DNA from: Myxococcaceae bacterium
GTDB taxonomy: Bacteria; Myxococcota; Myxococcia; Myxococcales; UBA5297
Reading direction: 5' to 3'
DNA length: 52,049 bases
Assembly (NCBI GenBank): GCA_017500825.1
Contig: JAFVYB010000052.1
Span: 1 to 52,049 of the forward strand
In this document: positions 10,046-18,126 of the stretch, one piece after another
Layout: each line of letters starts with the position of its first letter
Position numbering within the stretch: the first letter of the stretch is position 1
The notes under the pieces: generated by a model
Told to the model about the DNA's origin: nothing
Seen by the model: the letters and a program-made list of their open reading frames with translations, nothing else
Databases searched by the model: none
Translations under genes and position numbers: made by a program

Positions 10046-11161
10046 ATGTCTCTCGCAAATAAACCCGAGACCGCTTTGTCGATGAATTCAGCCAACCACG
10101 CGTTAACGGATCGACGGGCCGCCTTTGATCTCCTCAAATGCTTGGCAGCCTTTCTCGTCATCTGTATTCACGCGCCATGGCCAGGAACGGTTGGCGCCTG
10201 TTTTTTGCCCATCACCAGATGCGCCGTTCCGATCTTTTTGATGATTTCAGGGTATTATTTTGTCTGGAATGATTCGGAACGACAGGCGCGACAACTCGCG
10301 CGCCTTCTGGCGATTACCGTTGAAGCCAATGTATTATATATTCCCTGGATGCTTCTTTTTGCCGAATTGAGAGGCGATGGCGCTTTCGAACACATACTTC
10401 ATCTCCTCTCTCTCGAACGGGCCTTTGAGTTTCTCATCCTCAACGAATCACCTTTTGGCTATCACCTCTGGTATCTCGGCGCGGTCCTCTACGCTATCGC
10501 GTTATTCGCGCTGCTTGCGCGACGCGGGTATGACAAACACCTTTTTATTCTGGCGCCCATTCTCTTTTTGGGAAACCTCGCTCTCGACGCCTACGCGCCA
10601 TTCTTTTTTGAGCGAGACTTCTCATCCCTTTTGACGCGCAATTTTTTGTTTTTGGGGATTCCCTGTTTTTGTCTGGGAGCGTTTTTTCGTCGGCACGCGG
10701 CGTTCTTTGAACAAAAACTCAAAACAAGCCACCTGATCGCGGCGATTTGCCTCTCCGGCGTCGGACTCATCCTCGAAGGCGCCTGGTTGTCCTCCATGGA
10801 ACGCGCCAAGCATCACGCGGAGTTCTATCTTTTCGCTCTCCCCCTGGCTGGCGCGCTCTTTTGCCTGGCGGCCAAAAACGCAAATGCAGGACAAAACACG
10901 GTGTTTCAAAAAATCGGCCAAAATCTCGCTTTATATATTTATATTCTCCATCCAATGGTGAACGCCATCCTCAAACAAATGGCGACGCTGACAGGGGCGA
11001 GCGCTGTCTATCACAGCGTCGCGCCACTAATTGTTTTCGCTGTAACGGCGGCGTTGGCGGCGTTTCTCAAGAGAATCTCGACAAAAATACAATTCGGATT
11101 TTCCGCGCCATTTATGGAAAAATGCCTCCAGCGCCTTGGCGCAATCAAAACTGTGGCCTGA
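10046..11161 (+). CDS. Acyltransferase family 3 membrane protein
   Basis: Family 3 acyltransferases (OafA/NodX type) are inner-membrane proteins that usually O-acetylate surface polysaccharides. The 371-residue protein has about ten hydrophobic helices, the usual count. Near the N-terminus it has DLLKCLAAFLVICIHAPW with the conserved histidine, and then RCAVPIFLMISGYYF, both family hallmarks. The ATG was chosen because the conserved helix follows ~25 residues later. The next gene encodes an EpsG-like polymerase and begins 44 bases downstream. Together with CapE/CapF and the BY-kinase on the opposite strand, this suggests decoration of a capsule or exopolysaccharide repeat. The gene and its neighbour are visibly richer in A/T and Phe/Ile/Leu codons than flanking genes, which is compatible with horizontal acquisition. 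Confidence 0.88.
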   Translation: MSLANKPETALSMNSANHALTDRRAAFDLLKCLAAFLVICIHAPWPGTVGACFLPITRCAVPIFLMISGYYFVWNDSERQARQLARLLAITVEANVLYIPWMLLFAELRGDGAFEHILHLLSLERAFEFLILNESPFGYHLWYLGAVLYAIALFALLARRGYDKHLFILAPILFLGNLALDAYAPFFFERDFSSLLTRNFLFLGIPCFCLGAFFRRHAAFFEQKLKTSHLIAAICLSGVGLILEGAWLSSMERAKHHAEFYLFALPLAGALFCLAAKNANAGQNTVFQKIGQNLALYIYILHPMVNAILKQMATLTGASAVYHSVAPLIVFAVTAALAAFLKRISTKIQFGFSAPFMEKCLQRLGAIKTVA

Positions 11162-11205
11162 GCCGCGTTCGACAGATCGATTGCCGGAGGGGGAACTCAC
11201 AAAAC

Positions 11206-12303
11206 ATGTATTGGCTTTTATTTGTCATTCTGCTGTTGTCGTTTTTTTTGTGCTACGCCTCGCAGCGGCAATGGAAATCGCTCTACTATTTGTCCTTCGC
11301 GCTGATGACGGCCATGCTCTGCCTCCGCTTTGGACAGGGGACGGATTATCCAAACTATCAATATCTCTACAGGTTTCCCGCCCACGGCGAATGGGGCTAT
11401 CGAACGCTGACCATCTTTTTGAGGGATCATGGCGTCTCGTTTCAGACTTTTATTTTTTTTCTTTCTTTGTTTTTATGTCTTTTGACCCATAAGGCCATCG
11501 TCAGATACAGTCCGCACCGGACATTCTCGCTTTTTTTGCTCTATCCGACAATTTATTTGACCTATTACGCCTCGGGCCTGCGGCAGGGCATCGTCATCGC
11601 CGTGTTTCTCGCGTGGCTGATGCCCCTCCTCGAAAAAAAACAGCGCCTTTTCTACGTCCTCGCCTGCCTTATCCTGTCGCTGTTTCACACCGTCGCGCTC
11701 GCCCTGATTCCGCTCGTACTGATTGACCTCTTCAAGGTCAGACACCTTTTGTGGATCTCTCTGTTCGCCCTCGTTATTGGCGTCATGAATCAAATTTTCC
11801 CTTTTGGCGTCACCCTGGCCAATCAATTGTCGGATTTTTTGGCGCTTGAGCGCGATTTTGAATCGACAGAAGTTTACGCGCTCGCCTTTCTCGAACGGGT
11901 GATAACCTGTTTCCTTGTCGTTTTTATCTTCGCCGCCCAAAGCGAGCGGGACGATTTGAACGCCGCGCAGTCGTTATTGTTTAAAATTTATCTCTTTGGA
12001 TTCATCACATTTATGATCTTTTCATCAAACGCCATGCTCTCTTCCCGCTTTTGCATCGTCTTCAAAGCGGTCGAGATCCTTCTCTTGCCAGCCATTGTGG
12101 ACAGACAAATCCGCATTCGGCACGTCTTTGTCGCGATTGTCTGCATCCTGAGCTTTGTCATGACCTGGAAAAACATCGGATCATATATTGTGCAGGGAAG
12201 ATATTATCCAGGAACAACGCGCCTGAATTATCCCTACATCTCGATCTTCAACAAACGGGAAATCCTCAAATACCGGCCATACGACCTCCATTCTCTCGAA
12301 TAA
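11206..12303 (+). CDS. EpsG/Wzy-like polysaccharide polymerase
   Basis: The 365-residue integral membrane protein has ~10-12 predicted helices. Family signs are LRFGQGTDYPNYQYLY in the first periplasmic loop, YYASGLRQGIVIAVFLAWL in the middle, and a following SLFHTVALALIPL histidine helix. This pattern fits the EpsG family, which is thought to polymerise exopolysaccharide repeats much like Wzy. The open frame extends ~150 codons upstream through the acyltransferase gene. The start at 11206 is preferred because GGAGGGGG sits just upstream and the protein then begins with a membrane helix. It forms an operon with the preceding acyltransferase and shares its AT-rich composition. No Wzx flippase is visible in the window. 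Confidence 0.82.
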   Translation: MYWLLFVILLLSFFLCYASQRQWKSLYYLSFALMTAMLCLRFGQGTDYPNYQYLYRFPAHGEWGYRTLTIFLRDHGVSFQTFIFFLSLFLCLLTHKAIVRYSPHRTFSLFLLYPTIYLTYYASGLRQGIVIAVFLAWLMPLLEKKQRLFYVLACLILSLFHTVALALIPLVLIDLFKVRHLLWISLFALVIGVMNQIFPFGVTLANQLSDFLALERDFESTEVYALAFLERVITCFLVVFIFAAQSERDDLNAAQSLLFKIYLFGFITFMIFSSNAMLSSRFCIVFKAVEILLLPAIVDRQIRIRHVFVAIVCILSFVMTWKNIGSYIVQGRYYPGTTRLNYPYISIFNKREILKYRPYDLHSLE

Positions 12304-12306
12304 AAA

Positions 12307-12332
12307 CCGCCGACCCCGGACGGGATCGGCGG
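12307..12332. terminator. Hairpin between convergent genes
   Basis: CCGCCGA-CCC pairs with GGG-A-TCGGCGG. On the minus strand the stem is followed by TTTTT, which makes a good terminator for the leftward YtxH-like gene. On the plus strand it begins four bases past the EpsG-like stop but is followed by ATAAATAATT, a weaker tail. It probably serves both directions. Confidence 0.75.
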
Positions 12333-12384
12333 ATAAATAATTAAATCGAGCAAATGGACAATGTCGAATGAGGCGCAGGCGCCT

Positions 12385-12708
12385 TTAGCAGGGCGCCTTT
12401 TCGAATTTGTCTTCGAGTTTGTCCTCGATCTTTGACTTCACCTTGTCGACCGTGCCGCGCACGCCGTTTTGTTTGAGCTCGTGGCGCGTTTCCTCGCCGC
12501 GCATGGGGGCGAAAAGGACGCCGAGCAGACATCCGACGGTCATGCCAAGGGCGAATGAGCCCAGGCCCGTGGTAGCGGCCATCACGCGGTGGCGACGGCG
12601 CATTTGGTGACAGGCGCAGCCGCGCATCATGCCCATCGGGTGCATTTTATTCAGGTGCTTGAGCGCCCGGTAAGCGCCGTAGGTCTCCATGAAATGTTTG
12701 AGTTCCAT
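12385..12708 (-). CDS. Small YtxH-like membrane protein
   Basis: The 107-residue protein has one glycine-rich membrane segment at about residues 45-67 (LGSFALGMTVGCLLGVLFAP). It is followed by MRGEETR and a charged helical tail with KVKSKIEDKLEDKF. The G-x-LLGxLFAPxxGeeTR pattern is that of the YtxH family, single-pass proteins often linked to general stress responses but of unknown biochemical role. The N-terminal 40 residues are rich in Met, His and Arg with two Cys (MRGCACHQM). Its ATG follows a strong GAGGAGGG site. It is transcribed alone, convergent with the EpsG-like gene, and no regulator of it is visible. Confidence 0.72.
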   Translation of the reverse strand: MELKHFMETYGAYRALKHLNKMHPMGMMRGCACHQMRRRHRVMAATTGLGSFALGMTVGCLLGVLFAPMRGEETRHELKQNGVRGTVDKVKSKIEDKLEDKFEKAPC

Positions 12709-13174
12709 CCGACCCTCCTCGTCGTTCCTTGCGACTTCGATTCACAAAGGTGTTGACGATGGCGCGCGCGGGCAAGCCCAACGGGGGACTGGCAAAGGTG
12801 GCGCGATGGACGCGGCGGAAGGCCCAGGAGCGAAGCGCCTGAGAGGGGCGGTGGCCGAGTTGTTTCTTTCAATCCTTGTCGGCTGACAGAGGCGTTGAGG
12901 ATTTTCGGCGCGGCGAACGCGTCGGATAAAAACGCGCGCGGCGGCGCTCATGGCCTGGTGGGTTTGTTTTGAGAACGAATTGAAACCGCGAGATTGAATT
13001 GTTTGGTGGATATATTGGTTTGTTTTGGTTGAGTTCGCTTTGATTGAAATGGACGCAGCTCAAATTCGCCAACAAATCCCCGAACAAAGACGCCCGCGCG
13101 CATTCCCCAATTCAACAAAACGTCCCATGGCTCTCCCCCACCCTGCCCAGGCCGTGTCGCGCGGCGATTTTTCG
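12709..13174. other. Intergenic gap, no gene seen
   Basis: About 470 bases separate the start of the YtxH-like gene from the stop of the CapF gene. I see no coding region with plausible composition or ribosome site, and no RNA gene. The stretch 12960-13060 is T/G-rich on the plus strand and may contain the leftward promoter of the YtxH-like gene, but no hexamers stand out. Confidence 0.5.
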
Positions 13175-14296
13175 TCAGGACTCTCCGACTGGCTCAAAAA
13201 AAGTGTCGGGGCGCGTGGGGTCAAATGGTTCGCTCGCCCACATGAGGGTGACGAGGTCGTCTTGCCCCACATTGGTGATCTCGTGCGCGTGGCCCACCGG
13301 GATGTCGATGACCGTGAGTCTGTCGCCGCTGACCTCGAACGAGATGATTTCCGAACTGTCCAGCCGCCGCAGGCGGATGAGGCCCTGGCCGCTGACCACG
13401 AGGAATTTTTCGCTCTTGGTGTGGTGCCAGTGGCGGCCTTTGGTGACGCCGGGGCGCGCGACATTGACCGAGACCTGGCCCTGGCCGCCGAGGCGCAAAA
13501 ACTCGGTGAAAGAGCCGCGTTCGTCCGTCTTCATCTCCAGCGGCGTGCGCCAATCGTCCGGCGGGAGGTGACTGAGGAAGGTCGCGTAGAGCTTGCGCGT
13601 CAGAGGATCGGACAGGTCGGGGGCCAAAAGCGCGCGTCGCGTTCGCGCCAGCTGTTCGACGCGGCGGGCGATGTCGCCGAGCGGGGCCTGATGCGTGAGT
13701 GGGACGCGGCAGAAGTCGCCGTCGCGCGTGGGATGGCCGTCGAGGGCGCGCACGAACTCGTCGAGAATGTCGTCGATGTAGGCGAGCGTCATGAGCCGAT
13801 TGGGCTCGCGCACGTCGAGGGGAAGGCCATGGGCGGCGCGGTGGCAAAAGGTGGCGATGACGCTGTTGTAGTCGGGGCGTGAGCCTTTGCCGAAGGCGTT
13901 GGGCAGCCGATAGACGAAGGCGGGGGCGCCGGTGCGGCGGGCGTGTTCAAAGACGAGCTCTTCGGCGGCGCGCTTGCTCAGGCCGTAGGGGTTGTCGAGC
14001 GCGGCCTGGATGGAGGAGCTGAGGACGAGCGGCGACGGGTTGCGATGGCGTTCGAGGGCGTCGACGAGCGCGCGCGTCAGGTCGCGGTTGCCCGCCATGA
14101 AGTCGGCCGGGTCCTGGGGGCGGTTCACGCCGGCGAGGTGAAAGGCGAAGTCGCACGCCTGGGCGTAGCGATCGAGGTCGGCGGGGTCGCTGTCGCGGTC
14201 AAAGGCGTGGATCGTGGCGTCGGGACGGATCGCGCGCAGGGTGTGGACGAGGTTGAGGCCGATGAAGCCGGCCGCGCCGGTGACGAGGATGTTCAT
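13175..14296 (-). CDS. capF: CapF-like bifunctional reductase/cupin (UDP-FucNAc pathway)
   Basis: CapF (WbjC) reduces the 4-keto sugar made by CapE on the way to UDP-N-acetyl-L-fucosamine. The 373-residue product has the two expected parts. Residues 1-~245 are an extended SDR domain with VTGAAGFIG at the N-terminus and YGLSK as the catalytic Tyr/Lys motif. Residues ~255-373 are a cupin with TDERGSFTEF, GRHWHHTKSEKFLVV and PVGHAHEITN, giving the metal-binding histidines. The length is close to Staphylococcus aureus CapF. The start overlaps the capE stop by four bases, so the pair is translationally coupled. The third enzyme, the CapG 2-epimerase, is not in this window. Confidence 0.92.
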   Translation of the reverse strand: MNILVTGAAGFIGLNLVHTLRAIRPDATIHAFDRDSDPADLDRYAQACDFAFHLAGVNRPQDPADFMAGNRDLTRALVDALERHRNPSPLVLSSSIQAALDNPYGLSKRAAEELVFEHARRTGAPAFVYRLPNAFGKGSRPDYNSVIATFCHRAAHGLPLDVREPNRLMTLAYIDDILDEFVRALDGHPTRDGDFCRVPLTHQAPLGDIARRVEQLARTRRALLAPDLSDPLTRKLYATFLSHLPPDDWRTPLEMKTDERGSFTEFLRLGGQGQVSVNVARPGVTKGRHWHHTKSEKFLVVSGQGLIRLRRLDSSEIISFEVSGDRLTVIDIPVGHAHEITNVGQDDLVTLMWASEPFDPTRPDTFFEPVGES

Positions 14297-15318
14297 CGCC
14301 GCGCCTCGAATCGCCTGAGCGCCTCCTGGACGTAGGGCTGGCGCAGGAGAATGTCCTTGACCTCCTCCACGCCGAGCCGACGCGCGTTTTGCGAATTGAA
14401 CTCGTCGCAGCGCGAGGGTTCGCGGGAGCCCGCGCTCACATACTTGTCGTAGTTGAGGTCGCGATTGTCGGCCGGGATGCGGAAGAAGCGGCCGAGGTCG
14501 TGCGCGTGGGCGCTTTCCTCACGGGTGAGCAGGGTTTCATACATTTTCTCGCCATGGCGAATGCCGATGACGTTGAGGTCGCCCGAGATGCCGAACAGCG
14601 CCTGGGTGGCCCGCGCCAAGTCGCCGATCGTGCAGGCCGGGGCCTTCTGGATGAGGATGTCGCCCGCCTCGGCGCGCTCAAAGGCGAAGAGGACGAGCTC
14701 GACCGCCTCGGTGAGGCTCATGATGAAGCGCGTCATGGTCGGGTCGGTGACGGTCAGCGGCACCCCGCGCTCGATTTGATCGATGAACAGGGGGACGACG
14801 CTGCCGCGCGAGCACAGGACATTGCCGTAGCGCGTCCCGCAGATGAGCGTGCGCGCCGGATCGACGGCGCGCGACTTGGCGACGAAGACCTTCTCCATCA
14901 GGGCCTTGGACATGCCCATGGCGTTGATCGGGTAGGCTGCCTTGTCGGTCGACAGGCAGATGACCTTGCGCACGCCTTCCTCGATGCACGCCGTCAGGAC
15001 GTTGTCGGTGCCGAGGATGTTGGTCTTGACCGCCTCCAGGGGGAAGAACTCGCAGCTGGGCACCTGCTTGAGGGCCGCGGCCTGGAACACGTAGTCGACC
15101 CCGCGCATCGCGTTTTTGACGCTCGACAGCTCGCGCACATCGCCGAGGTAATACTTGACCTTGGCGCTGCGGTATTTGTGGCGCTGCTCGTCCTGCTTCT
15201 TCTCGTCGCGGGAAAAGACGCGGATTTCGGCGATGTCGGTCGCAAGAAAGCGGTCGAGGACCGCGGTGCCAAAGGAGCCAGTGCCGCCGACGATGAGCAG
15301 CGTCTTGTTGGCGAACAT
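14293..15318 (-). CDS. capE: UDP-GlcNAc 4,6-dehydratase/5-epimerase, CapE/WbjB-like
   Basis: CapE converts UDP-GlcNAc to a 4-keto-6-deoxy hexose and inverts C5, the first step to UDP-N-acetyl-L-fucosamine. The 341-residue SDR protein begins MFANKTLLIVGGTGSFG (NAD(P)-binding glycine motif). It has RVFSRDEKKQDEQRHKY, the substrate-site AAALKQVPSCEFFP and the active-site region STDKAAYPINAMGMSK, where Met replaces the usual Tyr of the YxxxK motif. That Met is characteristic of this subfamily. The C-terminal EFNSQNARRL segment also fits CapE. A longer open frame exists, but the ATG at 15318 has a GGAG site and starts right at the fold. It overlaps capF and follows the BY-kinase gene with an 86-base gap. 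Confidence 0.92.
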   Translation of the reverse strand: MFANKTLLIVGGTGSFGTAVLDRFLATDIAEIRVFSRDEKKQDEQRHKYRSAKVKYYLGDVRELSSVKNAMRGVDYVFQAAALKQVPSCEFFPLEAVKTNILGTDNVLTACIEEGVRKVICLSTDKAAYPINAMGMSKALMEKVFVAKSRAVDPARTLICGTRYGNVLCSRGSVVPLFIDQIERGVPLTVTDPTMTRFIMSLTEAVELVLFAFERAEAGDILIQKAPACTIGDLARATQALFGISGDLNVIGIRHGEKMYETLLTREESAHAHDLGRFFRIPADNRDLNYDKYVSAGSREPSRCDEFNSQNARRLGVEEVKDILLRQPYVQEALRRFEARR

Positions 15319-15404
15319 GCGTGTTTCTCCAGAGGGGCCGCGCGGCACGGGGGCCAGCCGCGGCGTGAGGCGTCAGAGGCCTGAGGGAGGAAGCGGCGGC
15401 GCCA

Positions 15405-17309
15405 TCAGGCGTTCTTGGCGTCCTGTCCGTTCTTCTTCCCGACGGAGGATGTGTCCTTCCTGGCGTCCGCGACGGTCTTTTCGGCCTGCGCGCGCTCGTC
15501 GGAGGACAAGCCATAACTGCCGTATTGGTAGTAGCGGCCGCCGTAATAGCCACCGCCGTAACCCCGCTCCCTGCCGGTCGAGAGGCTGTTGAGGATGGCG
15601 CCGATCATCTTGGCGCCGGCTTCGCTCAGGGCGTGGACAGTGCGCTCGATGGCCCCGCGCTCGGTCTTGTGGGCCTTGACGACGAAGATCGTCCCGTCGA
15701 GCTCGTTCGAGAGGATGATGGCGTCGGTGACCACGCCGGCGGGTGGCGAGTCGAAAAGAACGCGGTCGAAGCGCTCGCCCAGGGTGGCGATCAGCTCCTG
15801 AAAGCGCCGCGTGTGGAGGAGTTCGGCCGGATTGGGGGGGATGGGGCCGCAGGGAAGAACGAAGAGGTTGTCGACGTCGGTCTTCTGGATCGCCTGATCG
15901 GGATCGCTGTCGCCGACGATGAGCGATGAGAGGCCCACCGCGTTGTCGATGCCAAAGCTCTGGTGCAGCCGGGGGCGGCGCATGTCGCTGTCGACGAGGA
16001 GGACGCGACCGCCAGCCTGCGCCAGGGTGATGCCGAGGTTGATCAGCGTCGTCGTCTTGCCCTCCTGCGGGAAGGTGCTGGTGATGACGATGCGGCGCGG
16101 CGGGTTGTCGGGGCGCATGAAGAGCATGTTGGTGCGGATGGTGCGCAGCTGCTCGGAAAGGACGCTCCTCGGCGCGTCGGCGACATAGCGATCGCGCTTG
16201 GGGCCCTTGCCGACGGGGATGCGCGACATCACGCCCAGACAGTCGAGTCCCAGTGCCGCCAGTTCGCCCGGGCCGCGGACGCTCTGGTCGAGCACGTCGA
16301 GCAAAAGCGCGATGCCCATGCCCGCCAGAAGGCCGATCGCCAGGGCGATGACGAGGTTGGTCAGGGGGCGCGGACGAACCGGACCCGAGGGCGCGGTGGC
16401 CTTCTCCAGAACGCGGATGTTGTTCGTCTTGAGCAGGCTGGAGAGGTCGAGCTCGGTCGAGCGCTTGAGCACGAGATCGAAGAGCTGGCGGTCGTTGGCC
16501 TCCTCGCGGGCCAGGCGCTTGTATTCGAGCTCCTTCTTGCTGTTCTCGAACGCCTCCTGCTTGACCGAGGCGAGCATGGCGGCCAGGGCGCGCTCGGTCT
16601 CCAGAAGCTGGCGGTATTCGGACAGGCGCACAGAGACGAGGATCTCGACTTCCCGCTTCAGCGTCGAGTGGGCGTTCTTGAGCTTCTCGACGGCGACTTT
16701 CATCCGCGGGTGTTCGTCGCCATAGCGCTCGGAGAGGTCGACCTTCTCGTCGAGGCTCGCCATGTATTGCTTCTTGAGATCGATGATGAAGGCGCTTCTC
16801 GCCACATCGTCGAGAGCGAGCAGCCGGTCGAAGTCCCCCGAAGCCTGGGCCTCCTCGATGTCGCGGACCTTGGCGGTCAGCTCGGCGCGCTTGAGGCGGG
16901 CCCGGGTCAGCGAGTCGTTGATCGTCGCGAACTTCTGCGTCGTCATCGTCTGCTTGTCTTCGAGCGAGGTGTAGACGAGGTCGTTGGCCTTCTTGAAGTC
17001 GTAGAGGGCGACCTCGCTCTTTTCGAGCCTGCTCTTGAGGTTGAGGCGCTGGTCGTCGAGCCAGTCAGCGGCGTCGCGCGAGCCCTCGATGCGGCGTTCG
17101 ACGTTGGCCTGCATGTAGACCTCGGCCACCGTGTTGGCGATGAGGCTGGCCCGACCGGGATCGCGATCCTCGACGCGCAGGTGGACGACCATGGAGTCGC
17201 GCACGGGGTCGACAAAGAGATTGCGCAAGAGCAGGGAAGCCGCGTCGGCGCGTGAGAGCGCTTTTTCGCGTTCGGGCTCGGGCAGGCGGTCGATGCCGAG
17301 AAAGCCCAT
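15405..17309 (-). CDS. Polysaccharide chain-length tyrosine kinase, main part (frameshifted gene)
   Basis: This frame encodes most of a Wzc-type protein: periplasmic coiled-coil and GNVR-like region (~1-300), second membrane helix at ~325-345, then a cytoplasmic BY-kinase domain. The kinase has Walker A STFPQEGKTTT, Walker A' LLVDSDMRRPRLH and Walker B VLFDSPPAG. A Gly/Tyr cluster near the C-terminus (RGYGGGYYGGRYYQYGSYG) is the expected autophosphorylation site. Such proteins set polymer length and assemble with the export machinery. The N-terminal Wzz part lies in another frame just upstream (17310-17668). Adding one G in the run at about 17321-17326 (minus-strand CTGGCCTC to CTGGGCCTC) would join them as ERLGLSGDMGFLG. 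Either this is a sequencing error, or the gene is truncated or recoded. It lies upstream of capE and capF. Confidence 0.85.
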   Translation of the reverse strand: MGFLGIDRLPEPEREKALSRADAASLLLRNLFVDPVRDSMVVHLRVEDRDPGRASLIANTVAEVYMQANVERRIEGSRDAADWLDDQRLNLKSRLEKSEVALYDFKKANDLVYTSLEDKQTMTTQKFATINDSLTRARLKRAELTAKVRDIEEAQASGDFDRLLALDDVARSAFIIDLKKQYMASLDEKVDLSERYGDEHPRMKVAVEKLKNAHSTLKREVEILVSVRLSEYRQLLETERALAAMLASVKQEAFENSKKELEYKRLAREEANDRQLFDLVLKRSTELDLSSLLKTNNIRVLEKATAPSGPVRPRPLTNLVIALAIGLLAGMGIALLLDVLDQSVRGPGELAALGLDCLGVMSRIPVGKGPKRDRYVADAPRSVLSEQLRTIRTNMLFMRPDNPPRRIVITSTFPQEGKTTTLINLGITLAQAGGRVLLVDSDMRRPRLHQSFGIDNAVGLSSLIVGDSDPDQAIQKTDVDNLFVLPCGPIPPNPAELLHTRRFQELIATLGERFDRVLFDSPPAGVVTDAIILSNELDGTIFVVKAHKTERGAIERTVHALSEAGAKMIGAILNSLSTGRERGYGGGYYGGRYYQYGSYGLSSDERAQAEKTVADARKDTSSVGKKNGQDAKNA

Positions 17310-17668
17310 GTCGCCACTGAGGCCAGCCGCTCGACGACGCGCTCTGCGATCTCGCGGCTGCGGATGATGCGATACTGCGTCTCGTAATACTCGCGGTTAT
17401 ACCAATAGCCGCCCGAGCCGACGCTCACCGCCTCGCGGATTTCGCCCAACACCTGCGGCGCCTGCGTCTCGATGACGATGGCGCAGGTGGCCGAGTAGAC
17501 GCGCTCCTGTCCCATGGTCCAGACCATGGCGAGCACCACCACCAGGGCGGCAAAGAGCAGGATGAACCATTTTCGCTTGAGCAGGATGGCGGCGTATTTG
17601 CGCAGGTCGATGAGCTCGAACTCCAGGATTCGCTCCTGCTGGCTGTCTCGTGTCGTCTTGGAATCCAT
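17310..17668 (-). pseudogene. N-terminal Wzz segment of the same frameshifted kinase gene
   Basis: The reading frame starts at an ATG at 17668 and encodes a cytoplasmic start, a first membrane helix (KWFILLFAALVVVLAMVWTMG) and the beginning of a Wzz domain with YWYNREYYETQYRIIRSREIAERVVERLAS. After that the frame turns into low-quality Pro/Ser/Arg-rich sequence and continues open only to 16943, overlapping the true kinase frame. The homology-like continuity therefore moves to the frame of 15405-17309 at about 17321-17326. The intact protein would be ~754 residues, normal for Wzc-type kinases. As read, this is a broken gene; a single-base assembly error is the simplest explanation. Confidence 0.75.
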
Positions 17669-17700
17669 GGGTCCTTTGGCTCTCGCGGCAAGGGGCGGGC

Positions 17701-17706
17701 CTTTTA
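17701..17706 (-). promoter_or_regulatory. Putative -10 element for kinase-capE-capF
   Basis: Leftward TAAAAG is followed by GCCCGCCCCTT, nearly identical to the region before the protease gene (TAAAAG then GCGCGCCCCTT, about 41.5 kb) and similar to that at 3.69 kb. It lies about 33 bases before the kinase start codon. No good -35 hexamer is visible. Confidence 0.35.
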
Positions 17707-17855
17707 GCCCGATTTATTGGGACCGAAACATTTTGACGACGCCGCGCTTTCCGCCCGCCATTTCCGCCGCGTTCCACGCGCCAGCGGCCTGCCATGGACG
17801 CGAACGCAAGTGACCCGCGGTGACATTTCCCCTCCCCTGCCGCCCGCGTTTCGCG

Positions 17856-17884
17856 TTGACGCTCCGCATCCCCGCGCCTAGGGT
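17856..17884 (+). promoter_or_regulatory. Promoter of TRAP transporter operon
   Basis: TTGACG (17856-17861), 17 bases, TAGGGT (17879-17884), then GCGCGGCC and seven Ts. The expected start near 17891 gives a leader of about 235 bases before the TatT-like gene. Confidence 0.65.
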
Positions 17885-18085
17885 GCGCGGCCTTTTTTTG
17901 GGGCCGGAATCGTTCGAATCAGGAGTTTTTCGTCAGATCGCTTCACACGACGCGCGCCGACAGCCGACTTGAGATGGCCTCGCCCATTCGCGGCTCTGCG
18001 GCGCGTTCGTTCGTTTTAGGCCATCGCCAGGCGCCAAATATGGCCGTCCCCCTGAGGCAGACACTTTCCGACTCCCCTGCCGCGA

Positions 18086-18110
18086 CCTCTCGCCGCCCCT
18101 GAACGAGAGG
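18086..18110 (+). other. Leader hairpin before TRAP operon
   Basis: CCTCTCG (18086-18092) pairs with CGAGAGG (18104-18110) within the leader. The only purine-rich Shine-Dalgarno-like sequence near the start codon at 18127, AGAGG, is in the 3' arm and lies rather far from the ATG (16 bases). The hairpin could hide it. This might be translational control or chance. Confidence 0.3.
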
Positions 18111-18126
18111 CCTTTGAGACCGCTCA

